From Dasyornis broadbenti (Eukaryota; Chordata; Aves; Passeriformes; Dasyornithidae), in NCBI GenBank assembly GCA_013397935.1, contig VZRN01004407.1, positions 1,263,904 through 1,327,903 on the forward strand: a DNA stretch of 64,000 nt. Direction: 5' to 3'. The position numbers and the translations under genes were made by a program. Shown piece by piece: positions 1 to 14,500 of the stretch. Numbering within the stretch: position 1 is the first letter of the stretch; each line of letters begins with the position of its first letter. The notes beneath the pieces were generated by a model. That model was not told the DNA's origin. It worked only from the letters and a program-made list of their open reading frames with translations, and did not search any database.

Positions 1-616
1 AAGCTGTGGTGGTTGTAATTACCAGGTGCTTATGCTCACATGTTTACAGGGAAAGGGAACTGGCCAGTCCCAGTGAAGTATAAGCTGAAAATTTGTCTCT
101 GAAGCTTGGTTGTAAAAGAGAGAGACTGTGTGCTCTCTGATCAGTCCTGCCTGTTCCACTTGTGCAAATTATAGCGGTTCGTTTAATGTGCTTGTCTGCC
201 TTGGGAAGGATTAGGTGCTTTGACTACACTCCTTCCAGATTCAAGTAACAAAGTAACAGGGAAAAAGAAGTGTTCCACTTCAGCTTCCAAAGAGAAAACT
301 GTTTCTGTATTAACACGAGCATCTGCAAACAAAATTTGTCTTCAAAACGCCAAGTTGAATTAGTTCACGGCCAGTTTCCTAGCAGCTATAATGGGTGTGA
401 TTTTATTGACCTTGAGCAAAATACAGCAGAGTATTGACTTGGTTCTCACTCAAACTACATTTTTTTGGTGTGCAGGGAGGATGTAAGTGATGTCCAAATT
501 TCTCCCTCCAGCATCCTACAAAATATCTGACAGTTCTTGTAACTGAAAGGTCTGTGTGTGGAACTTGCAGAAAGAAGTTAGACCTATACATGAGGAAGTA
601 AAAGAAAAGAACGCAC
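1..616 (-). other. MMRN2: MMRN2 intron 6 (part)
   Basis: Sequence downstream of the exon 6 donor on the minus strand. I find no C1q coding sequence in it, so the last exon must lie beyond the left edge. A 62-residue open frame inside it has no family features. Nothing else stands out. Confidence 0.75.
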
Positions 617-2521
617 CTTTTCCCTCAAGTTCTGTCTTCACTGTGTTTCTTCCACTTATCGTTTGCATATTTTCTCTGTGCTTCTCAGGCCTTTTCTTGT
701 CTCTTTGTTTGTCTTGACCTTTCTGTTGCCTTCTCCCTTTTCTGTTGAACATTGGCTGAATCTTTGTAACATCCAGGCTTATATCTGAGGCAACTAAGTC
801 TTCATTTCTTCCAAATAGCTTTTTAAAAGTCAGGAGATGTTCCTCCAGATTCTGCTTGATTGTTGCCAAATCTTCAGAGAGAGTTTCTACAGAAATGTTG
901 AGTGGCTCAATTGCATTTGCTATTGTCTGATTGCAGCAGAGATTCACATCACTTCTGGATTCGTGCCTCTTGATTGCCAGGCTCAGGTGTTTGATATCAT
1001 TCTTCAGAGTCATGATATCATTATAAGCTGAGCTATCCAAGGAGTCATCTTTGGCTGCCTCGTAGTTAGGTTCCATGTGTTCTATGATGCTGCGTTGACT
1101 ACTGACTTCTTGTAGAGTAGAGGAGGTTTGTGTTTCCTCCTTGGGGTGCTGGGGAGGCATGTGAGCATCATGATTATTCTGTTGACCTCTCTCCAAGGGA
1201 TGAAATCTGCTCATAAGAGATTCTAAAGTCGCATTTTGTTCTTGCAGTTTATCTGAGAAATGTATGAGAGATTCTTGCAGCTGAAATATTGATGGTATTA
1301 GGCTACTAAAATCATCTTCAAAAAAGACATCCAGAAATTCGTGTCTCAGTAAAGCCTCCAGTGCTTCTTCATGCCGCATTGCATCTTTCAAAAGAGAGCC
1401 AAAAGAACTGTTGAGATACTTGATGTGTCCATGAATTTCTTCATCTTTCTTCTTCAACAAGCCTATGTCTTCAGAAAAAGCTGTAACCTGTGACTGAAGA
1501 TGTCTGTTCTCTTCTTGACGGAGGTTAAGAGACAGATGGATGGCAGGAATAGCTGAGGAGAGCTCTTCAATTTCACTCTTGAGGAGATCTCTGAAAACTG
1601 ACTCTAAGTGCTTTGTATCCTTTGACTGGATATCTTCAATGGAATAAGTGCTATTCCTTGGATCTTCCTCCAGTACCTCAGTGTCAGAAGATATTCTCTG
1701 GCAATTGCATTCCTCCATGTACCGCAATAGATCTGAATAGTTTTCCCGAAGGTTTGAGAGGGTGTAGTTGAGCTCTGATATCTGCCTTTCCATTGCTGCG
1801 TTATTTTCTTCCATAATAACTGATTTCTCAGCTAAAGTTATTGTAAGATCTTCTGGCCTATACTTTGAGATGTTTTTCTTTAACTCCTTAAACCACCTCT
1901 CTAAAACTGCAATATTCTGAAAGGCCACATCTGACTCCATGTAAAGTTCCTTAATCTGCTTTGCATGCCCTGACAGCATTTCATTTATTTGTCTGATGGT
2001 TAATTGGCTGTTTTCATCTTTGGGACCATGATGTGAAGAGAGTTCTGTTAAATTTTTTTTCAAAGCCTCCAATTTATTTTCAAGAAGGTTTTGCTCTTGT
2101 TTCATGATTGCTATGCTGTTGTTCAAAGCTAAGAAATGGGACTGCTGTATCTTATGAAGCTTCTTGAGTTTTGTGTCAGTATCTGCCTTGATCATGCTGA
2201 GATTATAGTGAATATCAGCCTGCTGCATGTGCACTTGGTTCTCTATATCTCTTTTCACCTGATCGACTTTCACTATGTTTTCTTGGACTTTTGATTCAAA
2301 TTTAGTTCCCAGCTCCTGGAATTCCTTCTTGGGCACAGTGCTTTCTTGGAATCTTTCTATGCTTTTCTTGTTGGCTTCCACATCATGGGACAGGTTTCTT
2401 ACTATGTTAGAGAGGTTCTGTAAGCTTCTGTTGAAGCTTGCCCACACTGGATTAAAATGTCTCCTTAGAAAATTCTCCACATGAGGGAACAAAACTTGCT
2501 GCAGAAGCCTTTCCTGATGAT
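617..2521 (-). CDS. MMRN2: MMRN2 coding exon 6 (long coiled-coil exon)
   Basis: The 1905-bp exon is open throughout and encodes about 634 residues. It starts after acceptor TGTGTTAACAG and ends at donor GTGCGT (616-611). The protein opens with HQERLLQQVLFPHVENFL, a multimerin-2 signature, and continues as heptad-rich coiled coil with glycosylation sites such as NRS, NLS, NNS, NLT, NIS, NYT, NSS and NAT. The motifs SLDVTKIQPMFNRKG and a Lys/Arg-rich tail mark the end of the coiled coil. Human MMRN2 likewise has one giant exon here, followed by a single C1q exon. Confidence 0.95.
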
Positions 2522-5500
2522 CTGTTAACACAGTAGAAAAAGAAAAAAAACAATTAAATTTAAATTCTGCTTTTGGAACACAGTCTAGACAGGGTAATTC
2601 AAGTATGCATTTTTCTGTTGTTGCCATCTTACTCCCCAGAATCTGACCTCATAATAAACTTAGACAATTGGAAAAATAGCCTAGTTTTAAACCAAGGTTA
2701 CTATAAAGCACATGATGTCTAGGAGTGTGCAGACAATAACTTAGGCATGTATTGACTTCCCCATTTATGTCTTAAAAATGATGGTTTTTGAAACCCCTGC
2801 ATGGGCGGTTTTGCCAGTGGCCATAACTGTCTATTTTCCCAACAGTTCTTAGTTGGTGGCTCTTCTTTTTCTGGTTTATGTTCTTTTTCTTATGTTTTCA
2901 ACTCCACAAGATTATACAGCATCTTAACAGCTGAATATTCCCGGTCAGGAGTAAATAACTTGAAAAATCTGTGATGTATCTGTTCTATATGGGAATTATA
3001 CTAAAGCTCAGTTTCTAACTTTAAAGTTCAAACTTGTGTGCCTTGAAGTTCACTGAGTCTGTATCCTTAGAAAATGTTTCTGCAAGCCAGTGGCTCAGGA
3101 TGGTAGGTCAAATTCAGCAGCTCTTTTTTCCCCACTCCTGTAAGTGGTAGAAATAATGTTCCCGAGATGGGTCAAAAGTTTCATTTTGTCACATAACACC
3201 AGTCTGCTATTCCACACATCAGAGTATATAGCATGAGTATGGGAAAAGAATGAATCTAGAATCTGCATCCCCACAGAACAGAAGAAGCCATACAAGCAGA
3301 ATGGCAAGGTTAGCAAATTTTAAATATAAGCAGCCTCTTTATTCTGTGGTTACGGCAAGTTCTGAGCTCTGCCTTTCCTCTCATTTCCCATTTCAAATTA
3401 CTCTTTGGTTCATTCATTTGCATTGGGATTGCTCCCGTTTTTCTCCTTTTAGAAGTAACCAGCAGACCAAGGAATATCAGGATGTTTTAGCTTTCACGTT
3501 TTCTTTCTGATCTGTGTGGTGTCACAGGGCCTATCATGGGCTGATAATTCTGCATCACACCTCTCACCTGAATTGCTCTGGTTCACTTGTAACACCATGC
3601 TTGTACCGTTGTTCTCAAATAGTCTCTGTAAGTCACCTAAGGTGCTGGCTGCTTGATGAATATCACTTTGAAGATCATCCAGTAAAGCCTCATGATTTTG
3701 AATGACTTCAAACATTTCTCTTGAATCCACTGATGTTGACACTAGTCACAAGATTAGAAAAACAAAGTCATGCAACGGAGTGCAGCGACCAGGTGACAGG
3801 TATTCATGCAAGACCTCTGAGAACACCTGTCTTTTTTTTACTCTGAAAATTTCGCACTGACATTTAGGGGTTCTGTTGTTTTATGGCACCTTAAATTGCA
3901 GTTTATTTGCAAGGATTTTTTTCAACAGTGATGAAAACCTAATATATCTAAATATTTGCAGAGAACTTTGGCTACAATAGCCATGATGGCAATAAAATAC
4001 TCTTAATTAGAAATCTCCCCATGCCATAAAAATGCTTTGGAATACTAACTCTTTTCAAGCCATTGACTGAAAGGATGGCAAGGTTTAACAGCCTAGAATG
4101 AAAGGAGAGGATGAAAGAGCAATTGAGGCATTCCACTAAGGAATCAGAAGCACAGTATATAAATGTCAGAGCCGACCTATAGCGGGCCCTTTAAGAGGTG
4201 TTTTTCTAAATAAATACTTGTGAATTGATATGCAGATTTCATAGTGTGCAATATTACGCTGAAGCTAATTGCAAAAAGACACTTAATAGCACTGCAAGCC
4301 ACACCATTTCCCAGGCGGTAATGGAAGATCCTTAGACTGGTAGGGTGGAGTGCCTGAGATACAAACCTGTGGTACCTCATAACAGTAATCCCAAAGCCAT
4401 TGGGGGCCGTTCTAAAATAGCATTTTCAGTGGATTGTTTTTCTGGTAGATTTGTGAGCATGGTGTGCTTCCCTGTGAATCCACTCTGCAGAGCAAGGGGT
4501 TAACATCCATGCCACGGAAAGGTGTAAGGCTCTACCCCAGCTGGCATTCACTGATGACCAGCCAGCAGACAGCTTTGAAACTTTAGGTTGCTTTGTTGTG
4601 AGCATTCGCTTAGTGTAATAGCAAAAGCCCTCATTTATATCAACAAATGTATCATTTCAAAACTTTCCCAAATAATGCTTTCACTAGAGAGATTGTCTAT
4701 AGTTTATCAGGTTAAAATTGCAGGCTAATTTTTTTTTTTTTTTTCTGATCAGTGGCTGAGAGGTAAAAGGATGACAAGCAAAGTAACTTCAAGCACATAC
4801 TGTGGTTTGAGAACTCTTCTTCTTGTCCTTCTGTTTCAGTTCCTGGCACCAGAATAAAATTAGGATCTGCAATTGAGATGTGATACAGCTGTGAAAATGT
4901 TTTAGATGCAGAAACTACTATAGTTTAGCAAGGCCACACTGAGGAATTTCATGTGTCGTGTAACTGGTGTGGAGACATGCTTCTTGAGTAAAGAAAATCT
5001 TCTCTGTAGAATTTACATGCCTTACACTGGTATACAAAATTGCATACATGGCATTGCTATGCAGTAGCATGGGGTTTTTTAACTCATACCAAGTTATTGC
5101 TAATAAGAAATTAGTCTATTGCAAATAGATTAAGTTTTGGGGTTTTTTTTTCCTGGAGGTCTCATATAAAGGGCTGCAAATTCCTTTTTTTTGTTCCACA
5201 GTTACCTGAACATCCTGGTGGCACCAACAGTGAATGATGTTGTACAAATGAGGAGATGATGGAGGAACTGGTTTTGGTCAAAGAGTGTAACAAAAGAGGG
5301 ACTAGACTGGTTGCACTGCATTTGGTAATATCTTTCCCACACTGAGTGAAGTTCACCACCTAGAGATCAAACTATAAATAAAAGCTATATGTGAAGAAAA
5401 GCTAAACTTACAGAGGTTTTTATCTGTGGAGTCTGTAGGTGAGTTAGATGTAGATAGTGTGAAAATTTTCACACATTTGCCTTTTCTGTTATGGTTGCCT

Positions 5501-8500
5501 TAATTACTAGAGGGAATTGCTTTTTATCCATTTAAATTCCCTTAATTCCATTTAAATTCTTAAATTCCTTTAAATTCTGTTTGTCGAGTAGTATTTGCTA
5601 AATCCTGCCAATGCCCTTTTGAAACCACCATTCAGTTTTTAAACCACACTGTCTTCCCTCTCTTTTTTTCAGCAGCTGCATAGATCATAGTTTGGGTTGG
5701 AAGGGACTGTAAAAACCATCTAGGTCCAATCCCCTCATCATGACAGGGAACCTCCCACAAGACCAAGTTGCTCAGAGACCCATCCAGCTTGGCCTTGAAC
5801 ACTTCCAAAGATGGGGCATCTGCAGCTTCTCTGGGAAACTTGCTCAGTGCCTCACCACCTTCACAGTAAAGCATTTCTTCCTAATATCTAAACTGACCCT
5901 GCCGTATTTCAGTTTGAAGGCATTTCCCCTGGTCTTATCACTATATGCCCTTGTGAAAGGTCCCTCTCCATCTCTCTTGCAGCCCCGTTATGTACTGGAA
6001 GGTGCTCTAAGGTCTCCTTGGAGCCTTTTCTTCCCCAGGCTGAACAGCCCCAGCTCTCTCAGCCTGCCTCCATACCAATGGTGCTCCTGGGCTTACTCCA
6101 ACAGGTCCATGCTCTTACGCAGGGCTCCAGGTGGAGTCTCGGGAGGGCAGAGTAGAGGGGCAGAATCCCCACCCTTGACCCACTGCCCACACTGCTTTAT
6201 TCAACAGTGCAATGGATTACTGCAGTTCACTCTAAAGGCAGTTCCTGGAGCCTTCATGGAGGTAACAGTGTGGGCACTGCTCCTGCCTGTGCTGTAGAGC
6301 TGCTCCATGCTCTAGGAGCCAGAGCCTTTGCAGCCAGGGTCAGCAGAGAGGAGGAGCCATGCAGACTGCAGAGTGAATGCTGCCCTTTCCTCTGAACTCA
6401 GATACCTTGTGGTTTGCCAAGCCAGATGATTTCATCCTGTGAGCTGACTATAGGAGCATTTCACATACTAGTGTTGCTTTCTGAGGTCACCAGTTTCTAC
6501 CTGGAATTAGGCATTCCTAGATGGACTTGTCTAGGTGGACATCTGACAGGCTCCCCTGGTAGATGAATACCTTTCTCTGTGTGTAAAGATTGCTAAGGTG
6601 CTATTAACAGAAGAATAAGTAGCTAATGCTATTTAACTTCTAATTACAACTACTCTTGTCTCAAAGTATCAGTGATCTGATGCATAGCAGACTGAAAAAA
6701 ACAAGGCAGCAATTCTCAAAAAGGGGAAAAGAATAGGCAACTCATTTCTTTCCATTGTGTCTGGTATTTAATCATTCATTCTTGTACTTGTTCTCCAGCT
6801 TTACTTACCACGTTGTTCACAGTCCTTGCCAATAAATCCAGGGCAGCATTTCCACTGCAAAGACTTCAAAACTTTCTGTTTTACTTGGTAGACTGGCTTC
6901 AGAGCTGTCCTGTACCTGGGGAGGAAGGGTCTGGGCATTAGGTTTATCGTAATAGAGTCCTTTACAATCAAGTTTGGACTGATCCTAACTTCTGTAGTAT
7001 TCTGAGGAGTTGTAGAGAGAGTTTTATTATTAAACAAATATTCCAGAATATCACTGATACCAAGGAAGATATAAACTTATTTAAAAGTCCTCTAGAAATA
7101 ATGATGAGGCTTCAATACTGTTGAAAACATTATTTAGATACTTCAGAGAAAAATCTATTTTCTTCACCAGCTTTCTTTAGGACACTTACATGATCTTCTG
7201 GCAGTCTGGGGTTCCATTTGGACAGGGCTGTTGGGAGTTGACAATGTATTTCTCCTTCATGCAGGCTTCTATGTATGTGACCAGCCGGGTCTGTGTGAAG
7301 GAACACCAGTTCCTAGTGGAAGAAAGACGTGGGAAAGGAGTTTGAAGTAGGTCTTTTTAAGTCTCTGGTTGTAACAGTGCCAAGAAAAAGTAAAATGGAG
7401 AAAGGCCTTTATTTTTGTTTTTTCATTTTTCCCAGCTGTATGATGAAGAAAGTGGAAAATACTTCCTACTTTCTCCCTCCACTCCCAATTCATTTGTTTT
7501 CATTTGAGATGTTTATCTGAGTTTGTTACGAAAGGGCTGATTCTCTGAACTTTGATGTGTTAGTTCCATTTCCAGTCCCTTCATTTAGCAGAAGAAATTT
7601 CCAGCCCATGATAACCTGCAGGTTAATGTCACTTTAAATGTCAAATTGCCTTTCTAGGCATGTTGCCATTTCAGATGCCTAATAACTGACTCATCAGGTT
7701 GAGGCAGACTGCTTCTGAAAACTTAATCCAACATTAAGTCCATTAATAATATCTTCCTAAGTATTACTTTTTCAGGATAATATAGTAAGTGATTGGATTT
7801 TACTAAACAGGCTAGCTTCAAAGTAATTTCTCCCATCACCTGCAAAAGAATAATATTGGGGGGAAAAAAGGATTGTTTTCTTGGGTTTTAGTTCTATGCT
7901 TCCAGCAAGCACAAGTGAATTTTAATAGTCTGATTAATTTTTCAAGTCAAACTTACATAGGCAGCTATTAAACCCAGAGTGCAGGTGAGCCTCTTCCTTT
8001 TCAAGAGTATAAAGTCAAGACTTGGCATTCTAGTGTTGGCTGAAGTTTGATGGTTAAAATCCAAGACCAGAAGAGGCAGGAAGTGACGAGTAATAACTAT
8101 AATGGAAACAGCTGAACTTTAGGCAGTATATTTTTAAATGGGAATACAGGAACCAAATCTCCAACTATCAGCATATATGGAAAAAGTTTGCCCCTCTGAG
8201 GGAGTTGTTGAAACAATGGGGAACTGAGTCCTGCCCAAAAGCAGAAGCTGGCACTGCAGCAGCTGGGAGAAGGGGAGGAAGCTACAAGGTAGCTGGAAAC
8301 ATCAGGATGAGAAAAGGCAGACAGCCAGGCCTAGCTGGGAGCAGTTCACCAGGCTTGCTGGGCCATAGCCTCCCCTATTTCTTAAGGAAAATGTGATTGA
8401 GTTTTCAGCACGCACTCATGCAAGTAAAACTCTTCATCTGTTAGAAGCGAGGGCAGGAATCTGGCAAAGCCTGCAGTGCTGGGAAAGCTGGACAGGAAAG

Positions 8501-11500
8501 AAGGCTGCTGCCTTTGTTGTGATTTCCAGCCAAAACAACTTGTTAAGAGTTGTAGCTTTAAGGCCTTTGCAAGTGGCTGGGGGAAATTTTGGGCCTGTGA
8601 TCAATGGGAGTCTTGATTCTTGTAGGACTGAACTAGGAGACAAATCCTCAAATATTTATTACTTTTCCAGAGTCAAACACTCTGCTTGTGTCAGTAAAAC
8701 CACTCAGTAAAAGCCAGCAGACCAGCACACATGCTCTGGTGTTATCTGCCTCCAAGATGTGTCTAAGTCTGCCAGGCTTTATAAGGCCGTGTCACTTTTT
8801 GGAAATTGGTGTCAGTTAAATAACTCTAAAACAGGGACCTGGTTTGTGCTTGGTTTTAGGCTATGCTCTCTCATGTGCTTGTCAAGGCATAGCTGGGAGA
8901 GGCTTTTCCCCCTCAGATCTTTTTCTGGGGATATAAAGTGCCCAGGCACTGTTGCTGGAGCTCACTGGTGTCGTTGCTAGGTGCAGGATCCCTGACTGCC
9001 AGCAGGATGCCTGCCAGATCCAAGCAGGAGTCTGCATTCAGTGTGGAAAGCTCCTTTTAAAACAGGATTCTTTGGCCTTAGGGTTTTGTTCTTTCCTAAT
9101 GAAAACAATCCACACCCACTGAATCATCACCTAGACTGATTTTTTTTTTTTTTTTTTCCCCACCATATGCAAGTCCTACCCAAGAAGTCCTTGGAGTCAT
9201 GTCAGCCACATAGAGCAAAGCCAAGTGTGCACATGCATCAACCTGTGTGAGAAAGAATGAGGCACTGTGGGACTGTGAGTGCTTTAGCTATATTGTGCAG
9301 GTGAATGTGCACACACATGGAACAGAAAACATAAGAATTCCTTTTCAAAACAGGTTAATGTGTAGCACCAAGTACCTGGTGGGCTTCCCACTTGTATAAA
9401 GGGGTTATGTTGTACCAGCAATTGAAGCAATGGTTGATCCCAACTTGATGCCTGCTTTGGACAGTTACTAGTATTATGCAGAATGAATAACATGGAAAAA
9501 AAAAAAAATAATAAAGGAATATAGTAGACACTCAGTAAAAGCTTCCTTTAATGCTGGTTACAGTTCTTTATGTCCAATTCTCTTTATTATATATTCACTA
9601 GTACTCTCTTCCTTGATCTTTAAAGTTTATTTGTGGAGCTGAAGGGCTACATAATACCATGTTTTAATGACGAAAACTTTCAGAGGTTTTGAGTTCCATA
9701 AAACTTATCAAAGTTTATTATTTCATTAAATAAGTAGATAAGGCCTGTAATGAGCTGCAAAATAGATGCCTGTGCCCAAAGATGAAACTTCTATTGCAGT
9801 ATTTTTTGTACAACTTGTCAAATGCTTCTTTTAGGGAAACTTTATCTGTAACTAAAAATACTCCTTAACAGGATTAACCTTGAGGGAAAATACGTCATTC
9901 TTTAATGTTAAGTGCAACAATGCAAAAGACTGAGAAGGGCTTGATCTAAAGTTCAGTGAGGCAAGCAGGACTTCTCTGGCACCAAAGGCTCTGAATCAGG
10001 CTATGAAGTTTCAAAGAGCTGCTCCTTCACAAATAGCACTTTCTTGAGCTGGTTTCTGGAACACAGCAGCTTTGTGTTCTGCTGCTGTGTTTTTTCTTCT
10101 CTTTGTAACTGTGTCGCTTCATTCACTGAATATGTAACCAACTTAAAACCCTCTGCTTTTATTCTCTTTAATACAGTTTCCTTTTGGTGCAAGCTCCTGC
10201 TGCCAAGGAGAGAGAGGAACAGAGAGAAGCGGCTCATGTGAGGAGAGCAGAAAAGCCTCTCTGTAATGTGGTGAACAGTTTTATCACAGTACTGCAATTT
10301 AGAGCAACACTTGAGTGAACCCGAGCAAATTATAGGGCTACAGATGTTTCATTTGTTTAGTGGCTTTTCCTGGTTTATATTCCAAGGAAATTAATCTTTT
10401 TTTTTTTTTTTTTAACCAGGAGAAAAATATTTTAATAATTTTCTTTGCTAGACTGTGGTTTGTTTTTTTCCTAGGGTTCATTCTAATTATGAATTAGTCT
10501 TATTAAATAGAGTCTTCAAATGCATCTATCCACTTCTGCCTTATTTTGAGGCAAGTGTATTCCTGTGTCTGAGGTTAAATATATCTGATGACAAAGCATT
10601 CTGTATTTAAATAAGATTCAGCAAATGTAGGTTAGCTCAAGCTCTTTTTGTTTGAAACTTTCAGGTGTTTAAAAACTAACATTAAAATGATATTTTTTTT
10701 CTTATATTGGATAATACTTCTGCTTTTACTGAAACATAGCAAAATGCAGGCAGTTCTTCAGCTGATTCTAGGAATTACCTGGGCCACCTTCTATCACAGC
10801 AAACAAAGTAAAACCCACAGAACCAGGAGAAAAGGTTAGATGGCTGCTCTGCAGTAACTGATTCTCTGCTCAGATGAATATGGGGTAGTGTCTTTTCTTC
10901 ATGCAGACAGTTATAGCATGTGAATGAGTGTCAGTAATGCTCCCCAGCTCAGCGAGGGACTGACACGCTTTAGTTCTCTTTGCTACATGTTCTCTTGATT
11001 GGCACTGCAGTGCATAATTTTAGATGTTTCCTAGGTCAGTGGAATTTTTGCCTGAACAAAAGCTTCAGGAATTCAGGATGTTGGGTTTTTTTCAGAAGTT
11101 TTTTCTTCCTTTGTCTGTATTAGTACAACTAAGTGGTCCTTCACACATCAGTTTCTTCAGGTTTCTATTCTCATGGAAGCCAGTGTCTATACTTTATTTG
11201 AAAACTCCTGTCTAGCCGTTCCTGTGTCTACCACTGACAGTGTGCAAAACTTTTCACAATCATAACATTTCCCTATACAGCACAAAAAGGCACCAGATAA
11301 GCAGTAGTTGCTGCTTAAATGTGCCATAGGAAGGTAGTAGAAGACTGTTATTTCAGTTTAAACAAGTGATTTTCCATTGACTTCTATAGAGTGACTCTTG
11401 ATTTACACCAGTTGAAGAAGAATGTAAGAATGAGGCTTTAGCTGTGGTTGGTTTTTCCCTCAGAGCAAGTTTCTCACTGGCAAGAAAAGGCAGCCTCAAT

Positions 11501-14500
11501 AAAACAGAGGTGAAGTACCAGATTTAAATTAATCTAAACTAAGACTGTGCATTTCAGTATTGAGATAGATAAATCTTTTAACTGCATGTATTTTATGGAA
11601 TACAGAAAGTGTTCAGCTGTTGGGGAAGGTACTGACTCCCCAAAGCAGCGCAGTGTGCCACTGGGTTTTTAATTAACGGACAGCAAGTGATGCCTGGTGG
11701 TCTGTCAGTGAATTCTCCAGCTCTTCCCAGGCAGCCAGCAGCCCTATATTAGAATAAGACAGCAGAAACTCTCCTATTTCTCCGTCTTTCCCTCAGAATG
11801 AGTAGAACTCCCTTTCAGGCAGGGTCTGGGATCTTTCTGTGTCTCATCCCATGAAACACCCTGGTTTTCACTAGGGTGACAGCAAACTGATTGATTTGCG
11901 GTTCACCTTAACAAACTGGACTGAAAAGACAATGGCAATGGTAGTTTCAAACATGTGGGTTTTCATACAGTGCTGGAAATCTTTCAGAACCCTGAGTAAT
12001 GCAAGTTGGATGTACTGTGTATTCCAACAGTAGTGCCAGTTAGACTGTTACCAGTTGGGATAGTCCTGTCCTGCAGAACATTCTGAAACCTTAGTCCAGT
12101 GAAGACTTTCAGAGCAAATCCAGTCTTGAACTTAGAGCCTCACTGGGAGCAAGAGTTCAAGGAACATCAGGCTTGGCTGGGAGCTGGTTTTGAGCCAAAT
12201 CCAACTGTTGTACAAACTACTTCAGAAAAGTATATGCAAGAGGTTTTTCCTCTTGAAGAGCATCCACCACCATTACCTCATTTTGATTATCCCTCCTGCA
12301 CTGGAAGCTCTACAGCCCAGTCAGAGGGCAGCTTACACTTGGATTTCATCCTTTGGGTCCTGCAGACTTAAGCTCACCCCTGGAACAGCCTGATCACTCC
12401 TTTGTCAGACCTCATGTGGAAGCAGGCATTGCAGCCAGTGGCCACCCTCTAGCACACGTGTGCTGATGCCAGGGAGTCAAAACTTCAGGAAGCCAAGCTT
12501 CCCACTGGCACATGCTCACAGTGCAGGCAGGATGTGCCAATGTTTGTCCTGACCGTGTTTGGGGGCCATGAGGGTAGATTTGTTCAGGGCCGGCCACTGA
12601 TCACTCATTCAGGGGATACTGACCCACACAATCAGGAAGGTGTCGGGTCCAGGTGGTGACAGTGCTGATGGTGATTCTATGGCTAAGTTGAAACGAGAGA
12701 TCCCTTGCTATCTGCTGAAGAAATTAATTGCTGCAACTTGCAGTAATGAGCTGTGAAAGAAATCAATCCCTTGGGCACAGAGGGTTCAATAACTCCTGCA
12801 CTGTGTGGAAAGGAGCCATGTCATTTGCATCAAGCAGGCTAATGGGGAGCTATTCCACCTGCAGATGAACTGCTCAATGACAGCCAAATATTGGAGAATT
12901 TCCTGAAGTCCTGAAAGGAGCCAAGTGCTTGACTTTGGTAGGAAACCATTGCTTCTGTTGATGCACTTGGCACTACGAAAGCTATTGTTGAGCACTCAAT
13001 GGCTGTTCCACGGCTTTGCAGGATATCGGGGGCTGAAGATCACTTTTAGCTGTACTTCATCCAAGCTATTTTATTTTAAGCATATGTACTGTGCCACTTT
13101 GGTGGGAAATTTCAGTATCCCATAAGCTTCCTACAAAAGCCCCTGCCTTGTTTCAGAGAAATAGGTGAGTCAGTGTGAACCTGATCTTAATTAAATTAAT
13201 GGATTCTTCCTGTAAAAGTGGACAAAAAATAATAAACTGTTAAGATTGAATAGTGACTTGCCTTAGAGTAAGCCTGATTTGGGTTTTCCCAGCTTGTGTA
13301 CACTCGGGAGCATAGTTACATACTTTTATACACTGCGTAGTCATGAGAACAGGCCTGATTCTTTGTGGCTTCTTGATGTGGAATTAAAGGAAGGGATGAG
13401 TGTTTCAGTGAGATAGCTACACACCTGGCTGACATCAGGAAGCCTTCCTCTAATCAAGGGTGACTTCACGGAATTGTGTGTCCAAAACTCAAAATATGTT
13501 AATGCAATTAAGGATTTACTTACGCTAAAGATTTCTGCCTTTCCTGTTTATAGATCAGGTGATGGAGTTCGGGGACTTTTTAATTTTGTTTTTCCATTTT
13601 TTGCAGGTATGTTGTAGTTGTAAAATAAATCCCAGGAGATGACACTGTGTGTTTGTGGATTAAAGAGGAAGAAGGAAAAATGAACCAGCTGCGGGTCAAA
13701 TCCAAAACAGGGGTCACTTGGCAATGATTACACTTTTGGAAACACAGAAGTTCTATGAGACTTTAGCATAGATGGGGAAGCCAGCTGTAGCTGCTCTGCT
13801 CCTTCCCATTCCACCACCACTGTCCATTTCTCCTTTACAGAGTGAGCCATCCACCTGGGGACTTGCTTCATCAGTGTGCTTACTGAGGGGAAAGGTTAAA
13901 AATAACCTCTGCTTTTTCCTGAGATTATTTTTAACTTGGAATGCTAAAGTGGTCTGGTTAACAGTGTTACTTGACAGGCAGGTCAGGCTAACTGAGGGTG
14001 GAGGCACCTTTGGGCGATGCTGTTGGAGCTGCGTGTGCCTTTTACATGCTTCATTTGTCTTGGTTTCTTAATGAAATATGAACACTAAGTGCATGAAATC
14101 TGGGTTGTGAGCCTGAGTGTTCCTGTTGTACAGGTCTCTTAATTTCCCTTTCTAATTCTCCTGAAAGTTTGGATATGTGTGGATCCCTTTTCCATAGCAA
14201 TAGAATGAAATAGCTGAAGTCAAACTAATCATCTCCTATGAGACACAGCTTCTGGGGAGGAAAGCAGTATAAAAAGTGGATTTCATTTGGAAATTTGGCC
14301 TCCTTTGATAGTTTTACTTTTATACATATACAAACACTTGTCCACTTGGAACATGCAGAGCTTCTCCTGTTTTTCCAGATACAAGCAACAACTGAGATAC
14401 TAAACTGTTACCTAGTTCTTCCTCTAAAGGCCAGTGACTTCTTACTGATTTATATTTTAAAACTCTTACATGAATAATCTTGTTATTCTTAGAGGAATTA

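Noticed and set aside
516..616. Continuation of the MMRN2 exon 6 frame past 617
   Set aside because: A GTGCGT donor at 616 fits the family exon boundary; the extra residues show no C1q or multimerin character.
2522..2627. ATG at 2627 as the start of the long MMRN2 frame
   Set aside because: A good acceptor at 2523-2522 and exact phase match to exon 5 show that this frame begins inside a spliced exon, and the residues upstream are intronic.
5740..6297. 185-codon plus-strand open frame
   Set aside because: It lies on a reverse-oriented CR1 LINE fragment; the frame is antisense to the element and is chance.
6916..7037. Upstream extension of the MMRN2 exon 3 frame
   Set aside because: A second acceptor near 7002 does not keep phase with exon 2; the acceptor at 6917-6916 does and gives the expected EMI sequence.
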